From contig NZ_PEEU01000001.1 in assembly GCF_002754195.1 (NCBI RefSeq), forward strand, positions 2,728,001 to 2,792,000: 64,000 nucleotides of DNA. The letters are read 5' to 3'. This stretch comes from Flavobacterium sp. 9. GTDB lineage: Bacteria > Bacteroidota > Bacteroidia > Flavobacteriales > Flavobacteriaceae. Every line of letters begins with the position of its first letter. Within the stretch, counting starts at the first letter, position 1. The position numbers and the translations under genes were made by a program. This document shows, in pieces, positions 1 through 8,555 of this stretch. The notes under the pieces were generated by a model. It did no database searches. It saw only the letters and a program-made list of their open reading frames with translations, and was not told the origin of the DNA.

Positions 1-240
1 TATTCGGTATTCTCGAGAAACAGAATGTTCGGAAACATGATTGGAAAAGGCTACACCGTAAAAAGTGCGATGATGGAAATGAGTATGGTTGCCGAAGGTT
101 ATTACGCAACAAAAAGTGCTTATAAACTAAATCAGGGTTACGGCGCAAAAACTCCTATTATTGATGCTGTTTACGCTGTATTATATGAGGGAAAAGATGC
201 CAAATCTGTATTTAAAAAACTTACGGAGTCTCTTGATTAA
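1..240 (+). CDS. gpsA: Glycerol-3-phosphate dehydrogenase [NAD(P)+], C-terminal part
   Basis: The frame is open from base 1, so the 5' end lies outside the window and only about 79 codons are visible. The fragment opens with Ser-Arg-Asn-Arg followed by a Gly-rich stretch, then residues of the type MVAEGYYATKS and a helical tail ending in TESLD. This matches the C-terminal helical domain of GpsA, where the SRNR loop contributes to substrate and cofactor binding. The enzyme reduces dihydroxyacetone phosphate to sn-glycerol 3-phosphate in the cytosol for phospholipid synthesis. It converges with the minus-strand gene downstream and shares a bidirectional hairpin terminator with it. The family assignment is good; nothing can be said about the missing N-terminal Rossmann domain. 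Confidence 0.85.
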   Translation, partial: YSVFSRNRMFGNMIGKGYTVKSAMMEMSMVAEGYYATKSAYKLNQGYGAKTPIIDAVYAVLYEGKDAKSVFKKLTESLD

Positions 241-246
241 TTTTTT

Positions 247-381
247 TTAGAAAATAGATTATAGAGTAAAGAAAATAGACTTCTATACTTTGAGAATATA
301 AAAAGAGCCAAGACTAATTATTTAGATCTTGGCTCTTTCTTCTTTATTCTATTCTCTTTACTCTATAATATCTATTTTCTT
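247..381. repeat. Long outer inverted repeat around the terminator
   Basis: Arms at about 248-279 and 347-379 are near-perfect inverted copies of an A/G-rich sequence containing ATAGAGTAAAGA. The terminator stem is nested inside. A related sequence, GAGTAAAGAGAATAGAATA, recurs after lepA (about 39156-39175), so this is a dispersed repeat rather than a unique structure. Confidence 0.7.
302..338. terminator. Bidirectional hairpin terminator
   Basis: A perfect 12-bp stem (AAAGAGCCAAGA at 302-313, TCTTGGCTCTTT at 327-338) is flanked by A-rich and T-rich sequence. It lies between the convergent gpsA and the 401-808 gene and could stop transcription from both sides. Confidence 0.8.
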
Positions 382-400
382 TATTCTTTCTTCTAAAAAA

Positions 401-808
401 TTACTTCACCATAATTCCCTCTACAAACAAAATCGGTACTTCTTCAGTATCGTTTTCGTTGATTAGGTTTGATTTGAAGATGAATTTCTTGTCGTATAAA
501 GTATTTCCAATGAAGAATGTTACCATGAATTCATTGTTCAAAGCCAACAAACTCTTCTCGACCATTTCGATTTTTACTACAGAAACTGCCGGAACTTCAA
601 CAAATGCGTGACGTAAAACAGATGTTTTTTTCATTTCGCCATCAATAGTTCCAAAAGCTTTTGAAACTACCATAACACTGTCTAAATTAAAGTCGCTATC
701 GTTTACAAGATAAGCGTACCACACTTTTTCCATAAAATCGTCGCTCCATTCCTGCACTGCTGCAAGAAATACGTTTTCAACTTCGGGGATTGTTATATCT
801 TTCTTCAT
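401..808 (-). CDS. Conserved hypothetical protein next to pheS
   Basis: This is a 135-residue protein starting MKKDITIPEVENV at the ATG at 806-808; an upstream in-frame TTG is less likely. It has no signal peptide or membrane segment. It is acidic and soluble-looking, with a mixed helix/strand pattern, and ends FVEGIMVK. It sits immediately downstream of pheS on the same strand with a hairpin between them. From memory, small proteins of this kind in Flavobacteriia sometimes carry a 'PheRS subunit alpha' label simply because of their position. The sequence shows no synthetase motif, so that label should not be transferred. Function unknown. Confidence 0.7.
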   Translation of the reverse strand: MKKDITIPEVENVFLAAVQEWSDDFMEKVWYAYLVNDSDFNLDSVMVVSKAFGTIDGEMKKTSVLRHAFVEVPAVSVVKIEMVEKSLLALNNEFMVTFFIGNTLYDKKFIFKSNLINENDTEEVPILFVEGIMVK

Positions 809-826
809 ATATGTCAAAAGTTTAAA

Positions 827-873
827 AGTCAAAAGTCGAAAGTCCCATACTTTGAGACTTTCGACTTTTGACT
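827..873. repeat. Perfect 18-bp inverted repeat downstream of pheS
   Basis: The arm AGTCAAAAGTCGAAAGTC (827-844) is repeated inverted at 856-873 around an 11-base loop. It lies between pheS and the next minus-strand gene, where it could act as an attenuator or a partial terminator. The TTTTGACTTT-type composition looks like a dispersed intergenic repeat. Confidence 0.75.
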
Positions 874-884
874 TTTGACTAAAA

Positions 885-1904
885 TTAAATATTTGCTTTA
901 AATTGCTCTAAGAAACGAACATCATTTTCGTAAAACATACGGATATCACCAATTTGGTATAGTAACATCGCGATACGCTCTACTCCCATTCCAAAGGCAA
1001 AACCGTTGTATTCGTCAGGATTGATGTCGCAGTTTTTAAGAACGTTTGGATCAACCATTCCGCAACCACCAATTTCTAACCAACCGGTTCCTTTTGTGAT
1101 ACGGTAATCAGTTTCGGTTTTTAAACCCCAATAAATATCAATTTCGGCACTTGGTTCTGTAAACGGAAAGTATGACGGACGTAAACGAATCTTAGATTTT
1201 CCGAACATTTCTTTTGTAAAATAAAGTAATGTTTGTTTTAAATCTGCAAACGAAACGTCTTTGTCAATGTACAATCCTTCCACTTGATGGAAAATACAGT
1301 GCGAACGTGACGAAATTGCTTCGTTACGAAATACACGTCCCGGAGAAATAGTACGAATTGGCGGTTTGTGATTTTCCATGTAACGCACCTGAACTGATGA
1401 TGTATGCGTACGCAACAACACATCAGGATTTGTCTGAATGAAAAATGTATCCTGCATATCACGCGCCGGATGGTATTCCGGTAGGTTCAATGCGGTAAAA
1501 TTATGCCAATCGTCTTCGATTTCCGGACCTTCGGAAACGTTGAAACCAATGTTGGCAAAAATATCTATAATTTGATTTTTAACGATCGAAATCGGATGAC
1601 GAGAACCAATAATTACCGGTTCTGCTGAACGAGTTAAATCACCAAAAACTCCTTTAATTTCTTCTTTGCTTTCCAGTTCTTCCTGAATAAGTCTAACTTT
1701 TTCTTCGGCAACTGTTTTTAAAGTATTAATTACTTGTCCAAAATCTTTTTTCTGGTCGTTCGGAATGTTTTTGAACTCTGTAAAAAGTTCTTTCAACAAA
1801 CCCTTACTACCTAAATATTTAATACGGAATTGTTCTAAGGATTCTTTGTTTTTATCATTAAAGGCTTTAGCTTCCTCTATATGTTGTTTTATCTTATCTA
1901 TCAT
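885..1904 (-). CDS. pheS: Phenylalanine--tRNA ligase alpha subunit
   Basis: This 339-residue protein has the usual length for PheS. The N-terminal 90 or so residues form the coiled-coil arm that contacts tRNA. The class II catalytic core follows, with motif 2 around [19 protein letters not shown] and motif 3 around [13 protein letters not shown]. The enzyme charges tRNA-Phe with phenylalanine as an alpha2beta2 tetramer in the cytosol. The beta subunit gene (pheT) is not adjacent here, which is common in Bacteroidota. A TAAATTTG box lies 23-30 bases upstream of the start codon. The ATG at 1902-1904 fits the known N-terminus of the family. Confidence 0.97.
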   Translation of the reverse strand: MIDKIKQHIEEAKAFNDKNKESLEQFRIKYLGSKGLLKELFTEFKNIPNDQKKDFGQVINTLKTVAEEKVRLIQEELESKEEIKGVFGDLTRSAEPVIIGSRHPISIVKNQIIDIFANIGFNVSEGPEIEDDWHNFTALNLPEYHPARDMQDTFFIQTNPDVLLRTHTSSVQVRYMENHKPPIRTISPGRVFRNEAISSRSHCIFHQVEGLYIDKDVSFADLKQTLLYFTKEMFGKSKIRLRPSYFPFTEPSAEIDIYWGLKTETDYRITKGTGWLEIGGCGMVDPNVLKNCDINPDEYNGFAFGMGVERIAMLLYQIGDIRMFYENDVRFLEQFKANI

Positions 1905-1926
1905 TTTCCTTCAATAATTGAGAATA

Positions 1927-1934
1927 CAAATTTA
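1927..1934 (-). promoter_or_regulatory. Putative -7 box of pheS
   Basis: The minus strand reads TAAATTTG, matching the Bacteroidota -7 consensus TAnnTTTG. The predicted transcript start is about 16 bases before the pheS ATG. No clear -33 TTG at the expected spacing was identified. Confidence 0.55.
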
Positions 1935-2003
1935 CATAATTTGTTTCAAGTTTAAAGTCTAAAATTTAAAGTTTCCTTTGCAAGGTGTGATATTCCTTCA
2001 CAA

Positions 2004-2531
2004 CTATTTTATCAGACTTATTTTGCTTTCTATTTCCTGTACTTTTTTAAGCCAAAAATCTATTCCATCCTGATTCTTAACAATCTCTTTTTTAAAGTTT
2101 GCCGAAATAGTATTTAATTTCCCCCAGTTTCTTTGACTGTCTTTATCATGCTCCACTTTGGTTGTTGGTTCTATTCTGGTTCGCCAAAAATCAATATTTT
2201 TAAGGTAATTTGTTTTTAAACCCTCAAAATATTCAATTAGTTTTTCTTTAGAATTAGGAATATAACCCGGACCGCTGCAACCGCAAGAATGAAAAGTAAT
2301 CCCAACAGAATATAAACTTTTCAGATGTTCCCATTTTTTTAAATCATCCTTTTTTGGTGATTCAAAATCAAGTCCCATGTTTGCCATCAAACCTTCGCAT
2401 TCCGGACATTTCGCTTCCTGAACTGATTCTGCTCCTCTTTTTATATCGTTTATAAGCTTTCTTTTAAATGTTTTCCGACAATTAAAACAAGCATAATGTG
2501 GCTTATAAGCGACCATTGCATATCTACACAT
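2004..2531 (-). CDS. Conserved hypothetical protein with zinc-ribbon-like cysteines
   Basis: This 175-residue soluble protein has an N-terminal CFNC motif and, about 25 residues later, CPEC, the spacing of a treble-clef or zinc-ribbon fold. A third cluster, SCGCSGPGY, lies near residue 85. The C-terminal half is charged and helical (DFWLKKVQEIESK). The start is the ATG at 2529-2531; a second Met at residue 6 is also possible. It lies 99 bases upstream of pheS and 39 bases downstream of the 2571-2927 gene, so co-transcription is possible. No function can be assigned; a metal-binding structural role is inferred from the cysteines only. Confidence 0.7.
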   Translation of the reverse strand: MCRYAMVAYKPHYACFNCRKTFKRKLINDIKRGAESVQEAKCPECEGLMANMGLDFESPKKDDLKKWEHLKSLYSVGITFHSCGCSGPGYIPNSKEKLIEYFEGLKTNYLKNIDFWRTRIEPTTKVEHDKDSQRNWGKLNTISANFKKEIVKNQDGIDFWLKKVQEIESKISLIK

Positions 2532-2570
2532 TTCTTTTTATCACTTTAATTGACATTCAAAACTAAAAAC

Positions 2571-2927
2571 CTACTCGATAAGTTCTCTTTCTAAAAAGTA
2601 ATTCACAATTGCTTCTTTCATCAAAACCGATTGTTCTCCTGCTTTCAATGCTGGCAATTCTTCTTTTACTTTGTAATGTGGCCAACCTTCGGCATCAAAA
2701 AAGTCGAATTCATAAAACCCGTAAGGTTCTAATAATCGACAAATAGCGATGTGCATCAGGTTTAATTTTTCATCTTTTTTGAATTCGCGGTGCACTTTTC
2801 CAAGTTCCTGCACTCCAATTAGGTAAATTATGGCATCTAAATCTAAATCTTCGCCTTGCGAAAACTGATTAGATAGTATATCGACGAGCTTTTCCCATCG
2901 CTCTTTTAGTATTGTATCTCTGGACAT
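2571..2927 (-). CDS. Conserved hypothetical protein
   Basis: This is a 118-residue soluble, acidic, mostly helical protein starting MSRDTILKERWEK. It contains the stretch YGFYEFDFFDAEGWPHY in the middle and ends FLERELIE. No catalytic motif, signal peptide or membrane segment is visible. The sequence resembles a conserved uncharacterised flavobacterial protein. It is the first gene of a likely minus-strand run through the zinc-ribbon gene toward pheS. A TATCTTTG box lies about 85 bases upstream (3012-3019, minus). Function unknown. Confidence 0.7.
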   Translation of the reverse strand: MSRDTILKERWEKLVDILSNQFSQGEDLDLDAIIYLIGVQELGKVHREFKKDEKLNLMHIAICRLLEPYGFYEFDFFDAEGWPHYKVKEELPALKAGEQSVLMKEAIVNYFLERELIE

Positions 2928-2954
2928 TTTATTTATGATTTTAGATTTTAGATC

Positions 2955-2993
2955 GTAGATTGCATGATTTAAAAACTAAAATCTGCAATCTGA
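2955..2993. repeat. Small inverted repeat in the 2928-3317 gap
   Basis: AGATTGCA (2957-2964) pairs with TGCAATCT (2984-2991), with further partial pairing outside. The rest of this 390-base gap holds AATCCG/CGGATT-type repeat debris (about 3075-3230), a TATCTTTG box on the minus strand (3012-3019) and a TATATTTG box on the plus strand (3286-3293). No gene is visible. Confidence 0.55.
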
Positions 2994-3011
2994 ATTCTAA
3001 AATTAGAGCTG

Positions 3012-3019
3012 CAAAGATA
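3012..3019 (-). promoter_or_regulatory. Putative -7 box for the 2571-2927 gene
   Basis: The minus strand reads TATCTTTG (consensus TAnnTTTG). It lies 85 bases upstream of the start codon, with a small hairpin in the predicted leader. Confidence 0.4.
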
Positions 3020-3285
3020 CGGACTTCAAATTCAAAGACCTTAAAAAACAGAAAACTTCCATTTTATGGTGTTTAAAATGGCACGCAGATGACGCGGATT
3101 TTAACAGATTTGAGCTGATTAAAATTAATTGGCAGATTTAAAACTTAAAGCTTTCCGTTATTTATAGTCAATGATTACAGAACAAAAAATAAAATCTGCG
3201 TTAATCCGCTAAATCAGTATAATCCGTGGGCTAAAAAAACCTCTGAACCTTTGCAACTCTAAACCTCTGAACCTAAAAAAAGATA

Positions 3286-3293
3286 TATATTTG
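3286..3293 (+). promoter_or_regulatory. Putative -7 box of the CvpA-like gene
   Basis: TATATTTG matches the TAnnTTTG consensus. The ATG at 3318 follows 24 bases later. This supports starting the protein at MSFLDM rather than at the upstream in-frame TTG, which overlaps the box. Confidence 0.6.
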
Positions 3294-3317
3294 CGCCTCA
3301 ATAAAACCAAAGAAAAT

Positions 3318-3875
3318 ATGAGTTTTTTAGACATGCTTTTTGGAGCACTTTTAGCTTTTAGTTTATACAAAGGAATTAAAAACGGGCTTTTTGTGGAAGT
3401 TGCTTCCTTCATTTCGTTATTGTTGGGAATTTATATTGCGATTAAATTTTCGTCTTTAATGAAAGAAATGATCATGAAGCACGTTTCCTGGAATCCAAAC
3501 ACGATTCAGGTTACCGCTTTTATTCTGACTTTTATTTTGGTGGTAATTGGTGTTTACTTTCTAGCCAAAATCCTTACCGGAATTGCCGATTTTGCTTTTC
3601 TGGGCTGGGCAAATAAACTTGGTGGAGGTTTTTTCAGAATCCTAAAAACGATCTTAATCCTGAGTATTTTTATTGCGTTGTTCGAAAAAATAAACTTCAA
3701 TGAAACTTTCGCAAAAAAAGAAACTTTAGATAAATCTATTTTTTATAATCCTGTAAAAAAAGTAGCTGCTTTCGTTTATCCTTCGATCGAAAAATGGTAC
3801 GAAGAATTTAAAGAAAGTCGTGCAGATAAACCAAAAGAAGAAACTAAAAAAGAAGAAACTTCAGAAAGTAATTAG
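3318..3875 (+). CDS. CvpA family membrane protein
   Basis: This 185-residue protein begins MSFLDMLFGALLAF. Four hydrophobic segments lie at roughly residues 5-22, 28-45, 66-88 and 105-125, followed by a charged, Lys/Glu-rich cytoplasmic tail (KPKEETKKEETSESN). The first helix, the GxxxG-like KGIKNG turn and the GGGFFRILKT segment fit the CvpA (colicin V production) family. These are inner-membrane proteins of about 160-190 residues whose molecular function is poorly defined; links to envelope homeostasis have been reported. It stands alone on the plus strand between minus-strand operons. The tail length and low complexity are ordinary for Flavobacterium. Confidence 0.8.
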   Translation: MSFLDMLFGALLAFSLYKGIKNGLFVEVASFISLLLGIYIAIKFSSLMKEMIMKHVSWNPNTIQVTAFILTFILVVIGVYFLAKILTGIADFAFLGWANKLGGGFFRILKTILILSIFIALFEKINFNETFAKKETLDKSIFYNPVKKVAAFVYPSIEKWYEEFKESRADKPKEETKKEETSESN

Positions 3876-3992
3876 AAAAATCCGTTTTTATCAGCGTTTT
3901 CGCTTTAGCGAATCAGTAAAATCAGCGTCTAATTTTGACGCGGATAAAACAGATTTACTTCGTAAAAACGCGGATAAAAACGGATTTTATTT

Positions 3993-4057
3993 GTCAGGCT
4001 GAGCGAAGTCGAAGCCCACGTTCCAATAGAAGCGCCTTCGACTTCGCTCAGGGTGAC
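3993..4057. repeat. Inverted repeat with CTGAGCGAAGTCGAAG arms
   Basis: CTGAGCGAAGTCGAAG (3999-4014) is repeated inverted at 4036-4051, and the outer GTCA/TGAC bases also pair. This is a dispersed intergenic palindrome located downstream of the CvpA-like gene. Confidence 0.75.
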
Positions 4058-4077
4058 AGTTGTTTTCATAACATATT

Positions 4078-4110
4078 AAACCCGACAGGTTTTAAAAACC
4101 TGTCGGGTTT
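4078..4110. repeat. Palindromic repeat AAACCCGACAGG type, copy 1
   Basis: AAACCCGACAGG and CCTGTCGGGTTT flank a short TTTTTAAAA-like loop. The same element occurs at 41865-41897 and in decayed form at 42044-42072. Here it lies between convergent transcripts and could terminate the GH95 transcript. Confidence 0.8.
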
Positions 4111-4135
4111 AATAAAGATTAAGTTTCGAATTCTT

Positions 4136-6541
4136 TTACCAGTTTATTTCTAAACTTTCGCCTTTTTTTAAAGTGATAGTTTGTTTTTTATCTCCGAAAA
4201 TCAAAGTTGTTTTTCCTCCAATTTTAGAAGAAACTATCGTTTTCTGCAGCTTTTTATTTTCCCAATTCATTGCGATTTCAAATCCGCCTCGAGCGCAGAT
4301 TCCTTTTATCGATCCGGTTTCCCAAGCGTCTGGTAAAGCAGGTAAAAGTCGGATTTCGTTTTCGTCAGATTGTACTAACATTTCGGCAACAGCTGCGGCT
4401 CCGCCAAAGTTTCCATCAATTTGAAATGGCGGATGTGCGTCGAATAAATTCGGATAAGTTCCTCCTCCTCTTCTTGGTTTTTCAGTTTTCTTTCCGTCAG
4501 GATCCACATATCGAAGCAATTCTCTGTACATTTTATAAGCACGATTTCCGTCCCAAAGTCTAGCCCAAAGATTAATTCTCCAGCCTTTTGACCAACCGGT
4601 TGTTTCATCACCTTTTATTTCTAAAGTTTGCTTTGCAGCTTCGGCCAAATCCGGTGTTTTTAATGGCGTTATATGATCGCCGGGAAACAACCCGAATAAA
4701 TGCGATTGATGGCGGTGTTTTGGATCTTCGTCATTCCAATCGAAATACCATTCTTGCAAGTTTCCTTTTTTACCAATTTGATACGGATGAAATTTAGAAA
4801 GTGCTTTTTCTAATTTTGCTCTGAAATCGGCATCAATATTTAAAACTTCTGATGCTTTGATTGTCTTTTCAAAACATTCTCTGATCATCGCCAAATCTGC
4901 GGTTCCACCATACATTGTTGCTCCAATAAAACCATCGGGCGCAATATATTTATTCTCCGGCGAAGTGGAAGGCGAAGTAATTAAATTTCCGTTTTTATCC
5001 GTGATCATCCATCCTAAAAAGAATTGCGAAGCGCCTTTCATAATTGGATATCCTTCGTTTTTCAGATATTTTTTGTCTTGCGTAAAAACATAATGTTCCC
5101 AAATATGCGTACTTAACCAAGCGCCGGATAATGGCCAACAAGCCCAACTTGGATCTTCTTTTCCGAAGTTTCCAACAGGATTCGTCATTGCCCAAATATC
5201 AGAATTATGTGCCGAAGCCCAACCTTCATTTACGCCATAAAAAGTCTTTGCGGTAACTTTTCCAGTTACTGAAAGGTTTTTGATAAAACTCAAAAGTGGC
5301 AAATGCATTTCTGAAAGATTGGTGTTTTCGGCAAGCCAATAATTTTCTTCCAAATTGATATTCATCGTATAATTACTGCTCCAAGGCGGATTTAGATATG
5401 GATTCCAAATTCCTTGTAAGTTTGCCGGAACGCCCAAAGTTCTCGAACTGCTTATTAGCAAATAACGTCCGTAATTGAAATAGAGAATCTCTAAGTTTTT
5501 ATCTTCTTTTCCGTCTGAATATCTTAGTAAACGTTCATCTGTTGGTAAATCCGGCGCTGTTGTTTTTCCTAAATCTAATGAAACACGATTGTAGAATTTT
5601 TGATAATCTTTTGTATGACTTTCTTTTAATTTATCGAATGGTTGTAGAAATGCCTTATTCAGATTTTGCAATGCAATTGATACATCGTCTAAACCTTCCG
5701 TCGACGGATTTTTGTCAAAACCGTTAAAACTTGTCGCAACAGACACATAAATATAAGCTTCCGTTGCATCTTTTAAAGTTAAAGCATCTCTGGAACTTGT
5801 AATTTTTCCGTCTGTTTTTTTAACTTGAATTAAAGTAGTAAATCTTGTTCCTCTTTCTTTTACTTGTTCGTATTTTGGTAAAACTGAATATCCCGAATTT
5901 TCATGAATTGGCGCAAATCCTGTCATTACCAGAGTATTATTTCCTACTTCGATATTTGATTTTAGTAAACTTTTTAAATTAATACTAAAATTCAAACCTC
6001 CTTTTTCGCTGCTTGTCAACTTAATTACCATGATTTGGTCTGGCGCCGAAACAAAATATTCACGGGTAAATTTAATCCCGTTCATTTCATAACTCACTTT
6101 TGATACCGCATTCGAAATATCCAACTCACGATAATAATTGACTGCTTTTCCTTTCTCCGAATTATTGATTTCTAATGTTCCGAGTGGTGAATATGATTCT
6201 GAGTTTTTCCCTTCAATTTTTTTGTTTAATTCCTCGGCAAGTTTGTAATCTTCGTTTTTAAGCGCTTCGCGAATTGCAGGAATGTTTTTGTACGCTTCGG
6301 GGTTCATGTTTGCGTTTACAGGTTCTCCCGACCAAAGCGTAATGTCATTCAGATAAATTTTATCTGTGTTGGTACCGCCAAAAACGGTCGCTCCCATTTT
6401 CCCGTTTCCTAAAACTAAACTTTCTTCAAAAAAATCTGCCGGTTTATTATACCATAAAATATGACTAGATTGTGCGGTCATGTTTAAGCAGAAAGAGGTG
6501 AATAGTAAAATGAAAAATGCTTTTTTGAGGTTTTGATTCAT
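4136..6541 (-). CDS. GH95 family alpha-L-fucosidase (exported)
   Basis: This is an 801-residue protein with an N-terminal signal peptide (FILLFTSFCLNMTAQ). The mature part starts with the GH95 N-terminal beta domain (LVLGNGKMGATVFGG, DITLWSGEPV). An (alpha/alpha)6 barrel follows, with NLQGIWNPYLNPPWSSNY around residues 380-400, HRHQSHLFGLFPG and NLFDAHPPFQIDGNFGG. GH95 enzymes are inverting alpha-1,2-L-fucosidases; some act on alpha-L-galactosides. In this locus the likely target is the terminal fucose of fucogalactoxyloglucan side chains, in the periplasm. It is the last gene of the locus and is separated from GH43 by a 504-base gap full of hairpins, so it may be transcribed at a lower level or on its own. 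The start is the only Met before the signal peptide. Confidence 0.9.
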   Translation of the reverse strand: MNQNLKKAFFILLFTSFCLNMTAQSSHILWYNKPADFFEESLVLGNGKMGATVFGGTNTDKIYLNDITLWSGEPVNANMNPEAYKNIPAIREALKNEDYKLAEELNKKIEGKNSESYSPLGTLEINNSEKGKAVNYYRELDISNAVSKVSYEMNGIKFTREYFVSAPDQIMVIKLTSSEKGGLNFSINLKSLLKSNIEVGNNTLVMTGFAPIHENSGYSVLPKYEQVKERGTRFTTLIQVKKTDGKITSSRDALTLKDATEAYIYVSVATSFNGFDKNPSTEGLDDVSIALQNLNKAFLQPFDKLKESHTKDYQKFYNRVSLDLGKTTAPDLPTDERLLRYSDGKEDKNLEILYFNYGRYLLISSSRTLGVPANLQGIWNPYLNPPWSSNYTMNINLEENYWLAENTNLSEMHLPLLSFIKNLSVTGKVTAKTFYGVNEGWASAHNSDIWAMTNPVGNFGKEDPSWACWPLSGAWLSTHIWEHYVFTQDKKYLKNEGYPIMKGASQFFLGWMITDKNGNLITSPSTSPENKYIAPDGFIGATMYGGTADLAMIRECFEKTIKASEVLNIDADFRAKLEKALSKFHPYQIGKKGNLQEWYFDWNDEDPKHRHQSHLFGLFPGDHITPLKTPDLAEAAKQTLEIKGDETTGWSKGWRINLWARLWDGNRAYKMYRELLRYVDPDGKKTEKPRRGGGTYPNLFDAHPPFQIDGNFGGAAAVAEMLVQSDENEIRLLPALPDAWETGSIKGICARGGFEIAMNWENKKLQKTIVSSKIGGKTTLIFGDKKQTITLKKGESLEINW

Positions 6542-7045
6542 TTTTTGTGGCGTTTTAATGTTGGTTCAGATGTTCCTATGGAACATTATTATTGGCTGTT
6601 ATTATCTTATCAACGGATTTCATCCGTTGTTACCGATGAATTGTTCCTAACGGAACAACTTTGGAATATTCATTTTATCAACGGATTAAAATCCGTTGCT
6701 ACAATATAGTTCGTTCCTCCGGAACTTTTAAAAGCCTTTGACTGAATTATTATGTAGTTTGTTTATAATGTCCTAACAGGTTTTTCAACCTGTTAGGTCT
6801 TCTGGATTTTACTCTGTTTGACAATTATACCTAACAGTCCCGAAGCCTCGGGACTGTTAGGATATCGAATCTCAATTTGCGCGCGTGAGGGATAGGAATA
6901 AACTACCGAAGTAGTATGTATAGCCCGACCGTATTTGCGAAAAGCGCGCATAAGCGGTTTGTTAAATTGCGCCTTTTGTAAATATGGTCACGCCCTAATA
7001 ATCAACGCAACTATTATTTTGATTCTAAATATAATTCTTTAGAAC
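6542..7045. repeat. 504-base gap packed with palindromic repeats
   Basis: No gene is visible. In order there are: a GTTCC/GGAAC palindrome (6568-6580); AACGGATTTCATCCGTTG (near 6613-6630); GTTCCTAACGGAAC (near 6643-6656); AACGGATTAAAATCCGTTG (near 6680-6698); GTTCCTCCGGAAC (near 6713-6725); CCTAACAGG/CCTGTTAGG (6772-6797); and CCTAACAGTCCCGA/TCGGGACTGTTAGG (6830-6861). A GC-richer stretch (6875-7000) follows, with inverted GCGCGTGAGGGA and TCACGCCCTA-like segments that may be a decayed mobile element. Confidence 0.7.
6830..6861. repeat. Palindrome CCTAACAGTCCCGA, copy 1
   Basis: A perfect hairpin with 14-bp arms (CCTAACAGTCCCGA ... TCGGGACTGTTAGG) is followed by GATATC. A 32-base identical copy followed by the same GATATC lies at 18275-18306. 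Both copies sit at gene-group joints in the locus. Confidence 0.85.
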
Positions 7046-8548
7046 TTAATTCGTCGCTTTATAAACGAAATTTTTGAACGTAACCTGACCTTCGCCCACT
7101 GAAGAAAGTCCTAATCGAAGGCTCATAAAACCGCTTAATACGTTGTGATTAAACGATGAAACTTCGGCTGAGTTTTCGATCTTGATCCAGTCTTTTCCGT
7201 CGAGGCTGTAAAACATATTTACGAGTTGTTCTTTCTTTTCGAGACGCAGCAATAAGTGGGTTTTATTGATGCCTTTTAGAGTGGGAAATTGCCATGATCG
7301 CAATATTGCCAAAACATTTTCTTTGTCGGCAGCAATTCCTGTGTAGAGTTTATTGTCATAAAAAAGAATAAGTCCTGCTGTGGCATTTCCCTCTATTTCG
7401 ACTTCAACTTGGGCGGTATAAGAATGATCCGAAGGCGTACATAAAAGGGGAGAACTATTGCCAATGGAATTTCCTTTTGCTTTTATTTGAATACCGTTTG
7501 GAGTTAGCTTAAATCTTTGATCGTCATAATGGTCAAAAAACTGCCATTGCGGTTGCAGTTCTGATCCTGAAAAAGTATCTGAAAGTGTAAAATTACTTTT
7601 GGTCTCTTTTCCTGTCGGTTTTTTTATTGGTTCATCGGTTTTTATATTTTCCGGGCTTTTAAACCAACCATCGTTTGTCCATTCTACAGGTTGCAAAAGC
7701 GTTTGGCGTCCCATGTTATAATAGCCGTTTTCGTAACCGTGAAAAACCATCCACCATTTTCCGTTAACATCGTCGATTAATGTTGCGTGTCCTTTTGACC
7801 ACCATTTTTCTGAACGATCATTGGTTCTTAAAATTGGATTGTACGGTGAGTTTTCCCAAGGTCCTAACGGCGATTTCGATCTTGCCGAAATAACCATATG
7901 ACTTGTTGCCGGACCAGCGGTTCCGCCTTCCGCAACGGTTAGATAATAGTAATTTCCGTGTTTTAGGACTTTTGGACCTTCCATACAAAAACATTCTATA
8001 GACCATTCTGAAGGAATTTTCCAGCCATCATAAACATGTTTGCTTGCGCCGGAAACTGAAAGTCCGTCTTTAGACAATGGCACATAATCGCCATTGCTAA
8101 AGTACAAATATCGATTGCCTTTGTCATCTGCAAAATGTCCCGGATCGATATTACCAATTTTTAAATCTACGGGATCACTCCAAGGTCCGTTGATATTGTC
8201 TGCCGATACTACATAATTGGTTTCGTTTGCCGGAAAATAGATGTAAAATCTATTGTTAAATTTTACTAAATCCGGTGCCCAAACTGAACCAACACTTTTT
8301 TTAAGTGCATGTGTTACAGGTTTCCAGTTTACCAAATCTTTTGAAGTCCAGATTAATAATCCGGGATAATAATTAAAGGAAGAATGTACAATATAATAAT
8401 CTTCGCCGTCTCTAATAATCGATGGATCTGGATAATCCCCCGCAAATATTGGGTTTTGATACGAGTCAGTACCAACTTTTGCTTTTTGCTGTTGTGCATT
8501 AAGCGTAAGCGAAAAAACATATACAAATAAGAAAACTATCTTTTTCAT
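7046..8548 (-). CDS. GH43 family beta-xylosidase / alpha-L-arabinofuranosidase
   Basis: This 500-residue protein has a signal peptide (FLFVYVFSLTLNAQ). The five-bladed propeller spans about residues 30-310. The three catalytic acids are visible: the base Asp41 in YPDPSI, the pKa modulator Asp135 in NIDPGHF and the acid Glu190 in CMEGPKV. Residues about 320-498 form a C-terminal beta-sandwich of the kind that completes the active site in many two-domain GH43 enzymes. GH43 removes pentoses (arabinofuranose or beta-xylose). In xyloglucan loci GH43 enzymes take arabinofuranose off arabinoxyloglucan. It lies 7 bases downstream of the CE20 gene, so the two are co-transcribed. Exact substrate cannot be read from sequence. 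Confidence 0.88.
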   Translation of the reverse strand: MKKIVFLFVYVFSLTLNAQQQKAKVGTDSYQNPIFAGDYPDPSIIRDGEDYYIVHSSFNYYPGLLIWTSKDLVNWKPVTHALKKSVGSVWAPDLVKFNNRFYIYFPANETNYVVSADNINGPWSDPVDLKIGNIDPGHFADDKGNRYLYFSNGDYVPLSKDGLSVSGASKHVYDGWKIPSEWSIECFCMEGPKVLKHGNYYYLTVAEGGTAGPATSHMVISARSKSPLGPWENSPYNPILRTNDRSEKWWSKGHATLIDDVNGKWWMVFHGYENGYYNMGRQTLLQPVEWTNDGWFKSPENIKTDEPIKKPTGKETKSNFTLSDTFSGSELQPQWQFFDHYDDQRFKLTPNGIQIKAKGNSIGNSSPLLCTPSDHSYTAQVEVEIEGNATAGLILFYDNKLYTGIAADKENVLAILRSWQFPTLKGINKTHLLLRLEKKEQLVNMFYSLDGKDWIKIENSAEVSSFNHNVLSGFMSLRLGLSSVGEGQVTFKNFVYKATN

Positions 8549-8555
8549 AATTAAA

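Noticed and set aside
401..808. Label 'phenylalanyl-tRNA synthetase subunit' for the gene beside pheS.
   Set aside because: No class II motif or PheRS domain is present; the complete alpha subunit is the neighbouring gene.
1238..1462. 74-codon frame on the minus strand inside pheS, and similar frames inside GH95, GH31 and SusC.
   Set aside because: All are shadows of the real coding frames, with no start context, family match or conserved composition.
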